Shown piece after piece: positions 1-7,467 of a stretch of DNA of 36,574 nucleotides. Where the stretch lies: positions 1-36,574 of the forward strand of contig CACKBL010000014.1 of NCBI GenBank assembly GCA_902598305.1. Reading direction: 5' to 3'. The translations under genes and the position numbers were made by a program. Each line of letters begins with the position of its first letter. Position 1 is the stretch's first letter. This stretch comes from an uncultured Bacteroidota bacterium. Lineage in GTDB: Bacteria > Bacteroidota > Bacteroidia > Flavobacteriales > Flavobacteriaceae. Under the pieces are notes generated by a model. It searched no databases. It had not been told where the DNA came from and worked only from the letters and a program-made list of their open reading frames with translations.

Positions 1-1
1 C

Positions 2-500
2 GACGGAGACGGTATAGGTAACAATGCAGATCCCGATGACGATGGAGATGGATATCAAGATACAGAGGATGCCCTTCCACTGGATCCAACCGAGTGGTTA
101 GATACCGACGGAGATGGTATTGGTAATAACAAAGACACCGATGATGACGGAGACGGCTACTTAGATGAAGATGAGATAGCTTGTGATAGCGATCCACTAG
201 ACTTTATAAGTCGACCTAAAGATTTTGATAGAGACCAGTTACCAGACTGCACAGATCCAGATGATGACAACGATGGATGTCCCGATACAGAGGATGCCTT
301 CCCACTAGATCCAAGAGAGTGTAAAGACACCGATGGAGACGGAATAGGAGACAACGCAGATTGGGACTCAGATAACGATGGCGTACCAGATTCAAAAGAT
401 GCCTTCCCATTTGATCCAACTGAGTGGTTAGATACCGATGGAGATGGTATAGGAGACAACAAGGACACCGATAAGAACAATGACGGCTTCCCAGATGACA
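2..500 (+). repeat. Tandem TSP type-3 coding repeats
   Basis: A unit of about 35 codons recurs with strong nucleotide as well as protein similarity. The GATACCGAxGGAGATGGTAT block appears near 99 and again near 430, followed each time by a GGnnAnAACAA(A/G)GACACCGAT stretch. Shorter related units starting GATGGAGACGGAATAGGAGA lie between them. Near-identity at DNA level suggests recent copy-number change by recombination within the gene. The unit starting near 130 carries an insert with two Cys (CDSDP and LPDCTDP), and further Cys follow in the next unit. Confidence 0.8.
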
Positions 501-769
501 AGGTATTTGTATCGGGTGTATTGACGCCAGGTAGCACTGGACTAGAGAGCACATGGAAGGTGATCAATATCGGTGAGGACAACTTCACGATTGTAACGGT
601 ATACAGTCCAGATGGAGCAGTGGTGTTTAAAGAGGTCAATTACAAGAACGATTGGAGAGGGACACATTACAAGACAGGTAGACCACTACCCACAGGACCT
701 TATTTGTATGAGGTGATTCATGTAAAAGGACAAGAACCTATAACAGGATGGCTATATATATTTAATTAA
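2..769 (+). CDS. C-terminal part of a large secreted T9SS substrate with TSP type-3 repeats (5' end outside window)
   Basis: The frame is open from base 2 to the TAA at 767-769, giving 255 visible residues; the true start lies to the left. Residues 1 to about 165 are Asp-rich calcium-binding thrombospondin type-3 repeats (DGDGIGNN, DTDDDGDGY, EDAFPLDPTEW). Residues about 168-255 match the gliding-motility-associated, type-B sorting domain of type IX secretion: a strand-rich block with TWKV, a YSPDGAVVF segment (equivalent to the usual FNRWGxxVF), then NDWRG, LPTGPYLYEV and a final ITGWLYIF. Such proteins cross the outer membrane through T9SS and are shed or held at the surface, often as adhesins. 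The next gene, 9 bases on, is a PorP/SprF protein, the usual partner of type-B substrates. Base composition is richer in G+C than the rest of the window because of the Asp/Gly codons. The family call is firm; the role of the whole protein cannot be judged from its tail. Confidence 0.88.
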   Translation, partial: DGDGIGNNADPDDDGDGYQDTEDALPLDPTEWLDTDGDGIGNNKDTDDDGDGYLDEDEIACDSDPLDFISRPKDFDRDQLPDCTDPDDDNDGCPDTEDAFPLDPRECKDTDGDGIGDNADWDSDNDGVPDSKDAFPFDPTEWLDTDGDGIGDNKDTDKNNDGFPDDKVFVSGVLTPGSTGLESTWKVINIGEDNFTIVTVYSPDGAVVFKEVNYKNDWRGTHYKTGRPLPTGPYLYEVIHVKGQEPITGWLYIFN

Positions 770-778
770 ATTTGAAAC

Positions 779-1675
779 ATGAATAGATTAACAATACTAT
801 TTTTTTTAAGTTTTATTTCTGCTAATGCTCAGGTGCAGGAAAATTTCTTAATGGAAAGATTTTTTATGAATGCATTTAATCCTGCATACGTTGGATCAGA
901 AGGTGATGACGTTGATCACGTAGGACCTGCAAAAAGGTCATTGGCGGTTATAACAAGGACAACATGGGCTGGTGTTTCTGAGGCTCCAAGGATTAATTAT
1001 ATCTATTATTCCGGATCTCCAAAGAAGAATTTAACCCTCGGTCTATCCGTAATATCTAATAAAGTTTACATAGACACTAGGACACAATATGCCCTAGATG
1101 CTAGCTATAAATTAAAACTTGGTCAGGGTTATTCGTTATTCCTAGGAGCTAAGGTCGGAATGGCATCAAAAAACTCAAATATTGATGAACTACAGCGCCT
1201 TACCCAAGAAGTTAATCCTGCAATAACTCCAACAGCACAAGGTAGTTATCCAATATTTGGAGTAGGCTTTTTACTTAAATATGAAAAACTCTTTTTTTCT
1301 TTTGGGACGCCTAGTTTCTTGAATCCAGAAAAATTCTTAAGTGACCCTTCATTTGTTAGAAATGAAAATCCAATATTTTATTCTGTATTAGGAGGAAATG
1401 TTGACCTTGGAATCCAAAGCCTCTCCTTTAATCCATATTATTCAATTAAAATCATTCCCAATGCTACTAATCAAACTAGTGTAGGTGGTAACCTAGATTA
1501 CAAAAACTTTTTTGAATTTGGAGGTGGATATAAAAGTATAGGATATGCTTATTTAATGGGAATGGTAAAATTAAAAATGGGAATAGACATTGGTTATGCT
1601 ACAGACTTTGGAGCTGGTAATACAGCTTCTAATAACCGAAGTGGTTTTGAGATTTTTGCAAAGTATAGATTTTAA
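779..1675 (+). CDS. PorP/SprF family type IX secretion outer-membrane protein
   Basis: This 298-residue protein has a signal peptide (residues 1-17, ending SANAQ). The next segment, NAFNPAYVGSEGD, is the family hallmark, in which PorP/SprF proteins carry FNPAYAG. The rest is rich in alternating beta strands (LGLSVISNKV, YSLFLGAKVGM, FGVGFLLKYEKLFFSFG) and ends in a strand closing with Phe (IFAKYRF), as for an outer-membrane barrel. Length fits the usual 290-340. PorP/SprF proteins are needed for secretion or surface attachment of type-B sorting-domain proteins, and the gene directly upstream encodes such a protein with only 9 bases between them, so it is very likely the dedicated partner. Transcription appears to end at the hairpin just after the stop. 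Confidence 0.9.
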   Translation: MNRLTILFFLSFISANAQVQENFLMERFFMNAFNPAYVGSEGDDVDHVGPAKRSLAVITRTTWAGVSEAPRINYIYYSGSPKKNLTLGLSVISNKVYIDTRTQYALDASYKLKLGQGYSLFLGAKVGMASKNSNIDELQRLTQEVNPAITPTAQGSYPIFGVGFLLKYEKLFFSFGTPSFLNPEKFLSDPSFVRNENPIFYSVLGGNVDLGIQSLSFNPYYSIKIIPNATNQTSVGGNLDYKNFFEFGGGYKSIGYAYLMGMVKLKMGIDIGYATDFGAGNTASNNRSGFEIFAKYRF

Positions 1676-1704
1676 AAAAAGCCCTCAATCGAGGGCTTTT
1701 ATTT
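1674..1704. terminator. Bidirectional intrinsic terminator between convergent genes
   Basis: GCCCTC (1681-1686) pairs with GAGGGC (1691-1696) around the loop AATC. It is preceded by seven A's and followed by TTTTATTT, so a U-tract follows the hairpin on both strands. It serves the porP-like gene (+) and the exported-protein gene (-). Confidence 0.9.
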
Positions 1705-1725
1705 AGTGTTTGATTTGATTTTTGT

Positions 1726-2418
1726 TTAATTCCAAGTCTTAACATTCCAGATAGTTCTTGAACCTAAATAAGTTGAAATTGGCGCTATTGTTTGCTGAAA
1801 TTTAGCAAAAGCAGCTTGCTCCTTTTTAGTATCAATATTGTTAGTGATTGCAGCTCCGTAATCTTTATGAGTTGCATAGATATAATGAGATTCACCGTCT
1901 GAACTTTGTCCATGAGATATCTGCCCTAAAGAGACATATCCTGGATGACTGTATGACTTCATAAAAGCCTGAAAAGCCGTTGCAAAAATTAATGGATTGT
2001 CAACTTTCCACTGCCAAGATTGTGACATTTCGTGACCTTCCATTTTGTCCATTCCCATTCTAATTAATGTACTTCCTGCATTAGAAGAGACTGTAGATGC
2101 AAATTTTTGTATCTCATTATTATATTTTGAATATTCAGAACCTGATCTTAGTTTTCTAAGTTCAGTCAATCCTTCAACAGAACCAACAAATGTTAAATAA
2201 TGAGTTGCCTCAACCTCGTGAGATTTGAAAGCAACATAGTCTAGTCTCACAGATACTCCTTCAGGCAGTTCTATGCTAGAGTAAAAGCCGTCAACTAGAT
2301 CAAGAACGTATCCTGCACTCCCAGCGTTAACTTTTATTCCTACTTGTTCGAAAGTTATATTTTGCTGAGCAACTACAAAATTGCAAGCAAGAAATATAAA
2401 TAGTAATATTTTTTTCAT
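1726..2418 (-). CDS. Exported protein of unknown function, possible tandem alpha/beta modules
   Basis: The 230-residue protein has a clear signal peptide (MKKILLFIFLACNFVVAQ, cut after residue 17). I do not recognise a named family. The mature part seems to hold two similar halves. The first runs from about residue 70 (ATHYLTFVGSVEGL) through a helix (ELRKLRSGSEYSKYNNEIQKF) to STLIRMGMDK. The second runs from about residue 175 (ESHYIYATHKDYG) through a helix (KEQAAFAKFQQTI) to SRTIWNVKTWN. This strand-helix-strand layout recalls dimeric alpha/beta-barrel (ABM-like) domains, but that is an inference from pattern only. It lies alone, convergent with the porP-like gene and sharing its terminator. 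Confidence 0.75.
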   Translation of the reverse strand: MKKILLFIFLACNFVVAQQNITFEQVGIKVNAGSAGYVLDLVDGFYSSIELPEGVSVRLDYVAFKSHEVEATHYLTFVGSVEGLTELRKLRSGSEYSKYNNEIQKFASTVSSNAGSTLIRMGMDKMEGHEMSQSWQWKVDNPLIFATAFQAFMKSYSHPGYVSLGQISHGQSSDGESHYIYATHKDYGAAITNNIDTKKEQAAFAKFQQTIAPISTYLGSRTIWNVKTWN

Positions 2419-2436
2419 TTTTAAATTGATTTATAG

Positions 2437-2468
2437 TTAATGTATTCAATTTATAAAAATATTACCAA
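2437..2468 (-). promoter_or_regulatory. Candidate promoter for the exported-protein gene
   Basis: On the minus strand, TTG (2468-2466) is followed after 21 bases by TACATTAA (2444-2437). This matches six of the eight bases of the Bacteroidota -7 element TAnnTTTG, about 20 bases before the ATG at 2418. Weak match in AT-rich DNA. Confidence 0.35.
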
Positions 2469-2480
2469 AGAAAGCAATAT

Positions 2481-5400
2481 TTAATTCAGATTAATTGTCT
2501 TTATATTATCAGAATAAACCTTATCAATGAGAAGATGTCTAGGATCAATTGCTGCTTTAGCAGGTAGAGTATCTAATTGAAAAGATAACTTGCTCGTATT
2601 TTCTGCTATTTTAATTCGTTTTTGGCCAATTAACTCTTTTTCATCTTTATCGGTAAAAAACCCTATGTCTACCCATTCATTTAGCGGGACACTTTTTTCA
2701 TTTCCAACTGAATCAGCTCTTATTTTTTTTGACTCTAACTCAAGATTAATTTCATATTTTCCATTTTCTAGTTTTTTTGCTTCAGCAGTTTTAAGTCTAT
2801 TATCATAAATGGTAATTTCCTTAAACCAATCATCTATCAAATAATTTAGAGAATCTGGAACTTTTTTTTCTAAAATATTTAAAAAATCCAAAGAGGTAGG
2901 ATAGTAATTTGAATACTTGTATTTATCTAAGAATTCTTTGAGCGCATCATTTACCTTGTCTTCACCAATATAGTCTTGCAGAGCATATAATATTACACTT
3001 CCTTTTCCGTAATGAATATATGACTGATTTTCAACTTTGAATAAAGGAAGTTCTTTCTCAACCTCTCCAGACCTTCCCCTCAGATATCTGTCGTGGTCGT
3101 ATTTAATAAATTCACGCATTGCCATGGGTGTTTTCGATATACTTTTCATTGTCATCAAAGAAGAGTACTCTGAGAAGCTTTCACTTAACAGTGTTGCTCC
3201 TTGCATGTTTGCACCAACTAATTGATGCGCCCACCACTGATGAGCAATCTCATGGGCTATTACAGCATCAATCACATTATTTTTTTCCTCGTCTTCAAGA
3301 TCTATAACAAAACCAAAAGCCTCTGAATAAGGCATGGTGCCAGGAAAAGCCTGAGCAAAGGTTGAGAACCTTGGAAATTCAATAATTCTACACTGCTTGT
3401 GAGTATAAGGCCCAAAGTTTTTTGTATAATAATCTAAAGATCTTTCCACAGCATTGACCATTTTATCGATATTTACAGAATGTTTTTTGTCGAAGTAAAT
3501 TTCTATATCAACATCATTCCATTTTTTTCTCTCTACTTTGTAATCTGCAGAAATAAATGAGTAAAAGTTTTGGGATGGGTGATCGACTTTGTATTTAAAA
3601 TAATTTCGGTTGTTCTCCTCCCAATTGTCAATTAAACTTCCCGGCGCAACAGCAATTTGGTCTCTAGAAGTTGATATTATTGTTTCTACATTGATAAAGT
3701 CACTAAGCCCCTGTGTTAAATAATTTTTTGTACAGTCATCTTTACAATTTGACTTTAATTTTGGCATTCTTTCTTTTTGGGGGAGGTTGTATTTTTTTCT
3801 TTTGTTTCTGTCACTTAATTCTTTTTCACTACTATAGCCAAGAGACGGGAGGATTTCATAATTATTTAAAAAAGTTCCGTTTTTAACAATTCCCGTTGAC
3901 TCTCCACTGTTTGAAAAACCTCTAGTTTCAAACTTGTTTTCGACAATTAATTTTATAGTATCACCTAACTTTAGTGGCGGATTAAAGAGATAGAATTGAA
4001 CATCATGTTTTTTATCCTCGCTTAAAAGTGAAGCTCCTTCAAATGTTATTTTTTCCTGCCACGTTTTTCGAGTCCCAACAATAATAGTATCGATTTCAAC
4101 ATTTTTTGAATTAGTCATGATTATCTCCGCTAAAACGTCAACTTTTTTTTGGTAGGGATATAGATCAATTTTGTATTCTGCGTTTAAGATCTTCGGCAAG
4201 GGTAATGATTTATATTTTTTATACTTGTTTTCATACTCAACAGCAATTTTTTCTAATTCTTTACTTTTCTTGTAAGGATTTAAAATTTGAGTATTGTAAT
4301 ACACATAACCTGTTGTGAGCAACCAACAAATAACAACCAAAGCAGAAGGGATGATTACTTTTTTTGATAGATTTTCTTCTTGAAATTTAAAACGATCTTT
4401 AAATTTATTATTCGTCCCTCTGTCCCAAAGATTACTTGAAAAAATAAGAAGCATTAAACCGGTAAAAATCCAATATAAGTTGAACCAGAAAACCCCTTTT
4501 TCACTAGGTCCGAAACCGTTCATGTCTGAATATATCATAAAGGGAGTGCTGCCAAAACTCAACATGTTAGATTCAATGTCGGCCAATAGTAGAATGATAT
4601 CAAGTACTAAAATTAACACAACAGATATTAGATAACCAAAGTATTTATTGTTTACAATTACCTGTACTGCAATTGAACTGGTACAAAACAATAAATAAAT
4701 AGGCATGGCTCTATTTATGAAATCCCAAAAATAAATAGATAGGTGTATATCACCAAAGCCCTTGATAATTTGAAATAGAACTGCACATAATACAAAAAAA
4801 GTGTGCAGAATAATAGTTAAAGAAAAAAGTGAAATCGTTTTTGATAGAAGAGAAACCATAGAATTATGAGGAGTTGAGTCTATGACTTCATTTATTTTCT
4901 CATCTCGGTCACGCCATATAAGTTCTCCGCTAAAAAAAACCAATATAATCATCACAAACAAATAGGTCCCAGAAATAGAATCTGTCATTCTATATGTAAG
5001 TGGATAAGACTTTAATCCAAAATATTCATAACCTGATATTAGGTCTGTGAGTAAAAGGATAAAGCTAAAGAGAAAGAGAATCTTGAAAGTAACGTGACGA
5101 TAAATGTTTTTGAAGTTAATTGAAAAAAAAGTTAAAAATTGTGATATTAAACTTTCCCTTTTCACACTAATCTCTGGAAGGGGTAAATTCTTTTTAATTT
5201 CAGTTTTTGATGCTTTTATCCTTACAAACCTGCCTATTTTTCTCTTAATAAAACTAAAATTTAAGTAAGAGGTGATAAGAATTATTATAGACAAAGAAAC
5301 CCAAATAATCCTATTTAAAAGCATAAGACCTGAATAAGAGGGATTAATGGAATTTTTTTCAACTGCAGTGTAATATTTTGAAATTAATGCATAAGTTCTA

Positions 5401-6050
5401 ATCCCAAAAATATCGGCTATGGCAGCTAGATTTTCATTTTCTAAATCAGACACCAATTCTCCAGATACAGAATAGGCCACAATTATAATGAGAGCACCGA
5501 CAAACGAAACGATACTATTTTTGAAGCGTTGGGCTAAAGCATAAATTATAGCCCCTGATATAAACATATTAGGTAGAACAAAAACAAAATAGTTACTTAT
5601 AAAACTTTGTATTTGCACTGGTCCGAATCTATCCTCACTAATCCAACCAAAAAATGGAGAAAGAACGGACCCAATAGATATTCCTAAAAAGACACCTAAA
5701 ATAGGGATGGTGGAGATAATAAGAGCTCCTGTGAATCTCCCAAAAAAATATCCAAACTTTTCTATGGGAGTTGCAAATAAAATCTCATTAAAATTATATT
5801 TGAAATCTCTCAAGGCAGCATTGTTAAAAAAAGCTGCAGCAAATAGTAAACCAAATATTGTTAAAGTACTTGTAAATACAGATATAATGTGGGGAGCATT
5901 TCTTTTTACATTGCCTATTGAACCCCCTATTGTTACATTATCAGATGAAGTTGCAGCAAAACTTAAAATAAAAACAATTAGAAAAAATAAATACACCATG
6001 GGTTGTTTTAAGGTGTATTTAAGTTCAGATTTCAGAAATGATTTAAACAT
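2481..6050 (-). CDS. ABC transporter permease fused to M1 family zinc aminopeptidase
   Basis: In this 1189-residue fusion, residues 1 to about 585 hold many membrane helices in two ABC-2 permease-like halves; one starts at residue 16 and the second near 320. The last helix is near 563-583. The rest is an extracytoplasmic M1 peptidase (gluzincin) domain. HEIAHQWW places zinc ligands at H933 and H937 with catalytic E934; the third ligand is probably E957 (SESF). GTMPYSE (904-910) stands where classical M1 enzymes have GAMEN. The spacing HExxH-X19-E is one residue longer than the classical X18. The start codon directly abuts the TAA of the upstream ATPase gene, so the two are translationally coupled. 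Known relatives are annotated as ABC permease/M1 aminopeptidase in Bacteroidota; their substrate is not established. A role in peptide handling at the inner membrane is inferred. Confidence 0.9.
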   Translation of the reverse strand: MFKSFLKSELKYTLKQPMVYLFFLIVFILSFAATSSDNVTIGGSIGNVKRNAPHIISVFTSTLTIFGLLFAAAFFNNAALRDFKYNFNEILFATPIEKFGYFFGRFTGALIISTIPILGVFLGISIGSVLSPFFGWISEDRFGPVQIQSFISNYFVFVLPNMFISGAIIYALAQRFKNSIVSFVGALIIIVAYSVSGELVSDLENENLAAIADIFGIRTYALISKYYTAVEKNSINPSYSGLMLLNRIIWVSLSIIILITSYLNFSFIKRKIGRFVRIKASKTEIKKNLPLPEISVKRESLISQFLTFFSINFKNIYRHVTFKILFLFSFILLLTDLISGYEYFGLKSYPLTYRMTDSISGTYLFVMIILVFFSGELIWRDRDEKINEVIDSTPHNSMVSLLSKTISLFSLTIILHTFFVLCAVLFQIIKGFGDIHLSIYFWDFINRAMPIYLLFCTSSIAVQVIVNNKYFGYLISVVLILVLDIILLLADIESNMLSFGSTPFMIYSDMNGFGPSEKGVFWFNLYWIFTGLMLLIFSSNLWDRGTNNKFKDRFKFQEENLSKKVIIPSALVVICWLLTTGYVYYNTQILNPYKKSKELEKIAVEYENKYKKYKSLPLPKILNAEYKIDLYPYQKKVDVLAEIIMTNSKNVEIDTIIVGTRKTWQEKITFEGASLLSEDKKHDVQFYLFNPPLKLGDTIKLIVENKFETRGFSNSGESTGIVKNGTFLNNYEILPSLGYSSEKELSDRNKRKKYNLPQKERMPKLKSNCKDDCTKNYLTQGLSDFINVETIISTSRDQIAVAPGSLIDNWEENNRNYFKYKVDHPSQNFYSFISADYKVERKKWNDVDIEIYFDKKHSVNIDKMVNAVERSLDYYTKNFGPYTHKQCRIIEFPRFSTFAQAFPGTMPYSEAFGFVIDLEDEEKNNVIDAVIAHEIAHQWWAHQLVGANMQGATLLSESFSEYSSLMTMKSISKTPMAMREFIKYDHDRYLRGRSGEVEKELPLFKVENQSYIHYGKGSVILYALQDYIGEDKVNDALKEFLDKYKYSNYYPTSLDFLNILEKKVPDSLNYLIDDWFKEITIYDNRLKTAEAKKLENGKYEINLELESKKIRADSVGNEKSVPLNEWVDIGFFTDKDEKELIGQKRIKIAENTSKLSFQLDTLPAKAAIDPRHLLIDKVYSDNIKTINLN

Positions 6051-6926
6051 TTAAATTTTATTTTTAGATAATTTTGAAAAAAACACGTCTTCAAGAGTAG
6101 GTTCAATTTTTTTAAATGTTTTATCTATTTTTTCAGCCAAAACATGAATTACAGGATTACCTCCAATTAATCTATTTGAAATAACATTAAATTCTTTTTT
6201 ATACTTATCGAGTTCGGTTTTTTTAATGTGTTTTTCAAAAACTTTACCATTAAGTTCATTGATACCGTCCTGAGGTTTACCCTGAAATACAATTTTACCA
6301 AAATCCATGATAGCCATCTCGGTACAGAGTTCTCTGACATCATCAACGATATGGGTAGATAATATTACAATTACGTCTTTTCCCACATCAGAGAGAAGAT
6401 CATAAAATCTATTTCTTTCTCCAGGATCTAATCCTGCTGTTGGTTCATCAACAATTAAAATTTTAGGATCCCCTATTAGGGCTTGAGCAATTCCGATACG
6501 CTGTTTCATACCTCCTGAAAACCCTTTAACACTTTTATTTTTTTTGTCAAAAAGATTGGTTCTTTCAAGAAGATAATCCACTAATTCTTTTCTTTCATTT
6601 TTGTTATTTATTCCTTTTAGAGTGGCAAGATGATTCAAAAGTTGTTCTGCCGTTATTCGAGGATAAACTCCAAACTCTTGAGGAAGATAACCAAGATAAC
6701 TTCTAAATTCCTTTGGAGATTCAAGAACATCTATACCGTTAAAACTAATGGTTCCAGCGTCTGGTTTTTGAAGTGTGGCGATAGTTCTCATTAAAGTTGA
6801 TTTGCCAGCACCATTAGGACCTAAAAGACCAAACATTCCAGATTTTATAGAAATAGATATATCATCCATTGCTAAAATTTCACCATTGTAAGTTTTATTT
6901 AGTTGCTTTATGTTTAATTCGGCCAT
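6051..6926 (-). CDS. ABC transporter ATP-binding protein (partner of the M1-fused permease)
   Basis: The 291-residue ATPase has every motif in order: Walker A GPNGAGKS (36-43), Q-loop LPQEFG with Q83, signature FSGGMKQR (136-143), Walker B ILIVDEP (156-162) with the D-loop GLD following, and H-loop H192. The C-terminal 80 residues form the extra tail common in ABC-2 exporter ATPases. It is the first gene of a two-gene operon. Its stop touches the start of the permease-peptidase gene, so the complex is probably this ATPase bound to that permease. The start ATG at 6926 lies about 16 bases past a good promoter match. Confidence 0.93.
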   Translation of the reverse strand: MAELNIKQLNKTYNGEILAMDDISISIKSGMFGLLGPNGAGKSTLMRTIATLQKPDAGTISFNGIDVLESPKEFRSYLGYLPQEFGVYPRITAEQLLNHLATLKGINNKNERKELVDYLLERTNLFDKKNKSVKGFSGGMKQRIGIAQALIGDPKILIVDEPTAGLDPGERNRFYDLLSDVGKDVIVILSTHIVDDVRELCTEMAIMDFGKIVFQGKPQDGINELNGKVFEKHIKKTELDKYKKEFNVISNRLIGGNPVIHVLAEKIDKTFKKIEPTLEDVFFSKLSKNKI

Positions 6927-6942
6927 TTTCCTATTTTGGAAA

Positions 6943-6972
6943 CAAATGTAATCAATCTATCATTTTTTACAA
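6943..6972 (-). promoter_or_regulatory. Bacteroidota-type promoter for the ABC/M1 operon
   Basis: Read on the minus strand, TTG (6972-6970), then 19 bases, then TACATTTG (6950-6943), a full match to TAnnTTTG. Transcription would begin close to 6936, leaving only about ten bases before the ATG at 6926, so the leader would be very short. Confidence 0.7.
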
Positions 6973-7011
6973 TCTACCACCATAAATTAACGACTATTTG
7001 TATACTTGTAT

Positions 7012-7461
7012 TTAAAAGAATTTGACAAGTGAAGTGCCTTTTGGGAGGTAGAGTGGGTGCTTTGGAGAGCCATTTTTATTATACCCGAAACAAAGGGGAT
7101 TTTTCACTAAATTCTCAATCCATAGAGGCCTTTCCTTACAATTTCCCCACGCAAAAACAATCTTTTCGCTTTTTTTAATCATTGAATCTATATAAAAACA
7201 GTTTTTTTTACTTTGGGATGGATTCAATCCATATAGAACTTTTGGGTAAGGGGTAATTTGAGGATATATATTTCCAACGTAAAAACCTCCAAAACCAAAC
7301 TTTTTTGTGAAATAATTCAGCCTTCTTATAGTCCTATCATCTTCGCTATCGCTAGCCAAAGAGGGGTTAAGCATTACGTATAAAACCTTGGGTAGATTTT
7401 GATTCCAAATTCTCCAGAGGCTATACCTTTTATTTTTGTTTATTATGGCTCCAGCCTCCAT
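7012..7461 (-). CDS. DUF1643 domain protein
   Basis: The 149-residue protein matches DUF1643. It has the opening R.SLWRIW, then VMLNPSLASDSEDDRTIRRL (family pattern MLNPSTA...DDPTIRR) at about residues 29-48, the GFGGFYVGNIYP segment, and VFAWGNC near 104-110. The length is normal for the family, whose biochemical function is not established; members occur in bacteria and phages. It starts six bases after the stop of the amidohydrolase gene, so the two are probably co-transcribed. There is no signal peptide, so it should act in the cytoplasm. Confidence 0.85.
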   Translation of the reverse strand: MEAGAIINKNKRYSLWRIWNQNLPKVLYVMLNPSLASDSEDDRTIRRLNYFTKKFGFGGFYVGNIYPQITPYPKVLYGLNPSQSKKNCFYIDSMIKKSEKIVFAWGNCKERPLWIENLVKNPLCFGYNKNGSPKHPLYLPKGTSLVKFF

Positions 7462-7467
7462 TGTTAA

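Noticed and set aside
157-639. Ser/Pro-rich minus-strand open frame opposite the left-edge gene
   Set aside because: It is the complement of the Asp/Gly codon repeats of the TSP type-3 region; repetition keeps the opposite strand open. No independent gene signal.
521-769. Separate 82-residue gene starting at TTG
   Set aside because: The frame is open upstream to base 2 and the sequence before it is continuous TSP type-3 repeat, so this is only the sorting domain of a larger protein.
5707-6054. Plus-strand open frame within the permease gene
   Set aside because: Antisense shadow of the strongly supported ABC permease; its translation resembles no protein.
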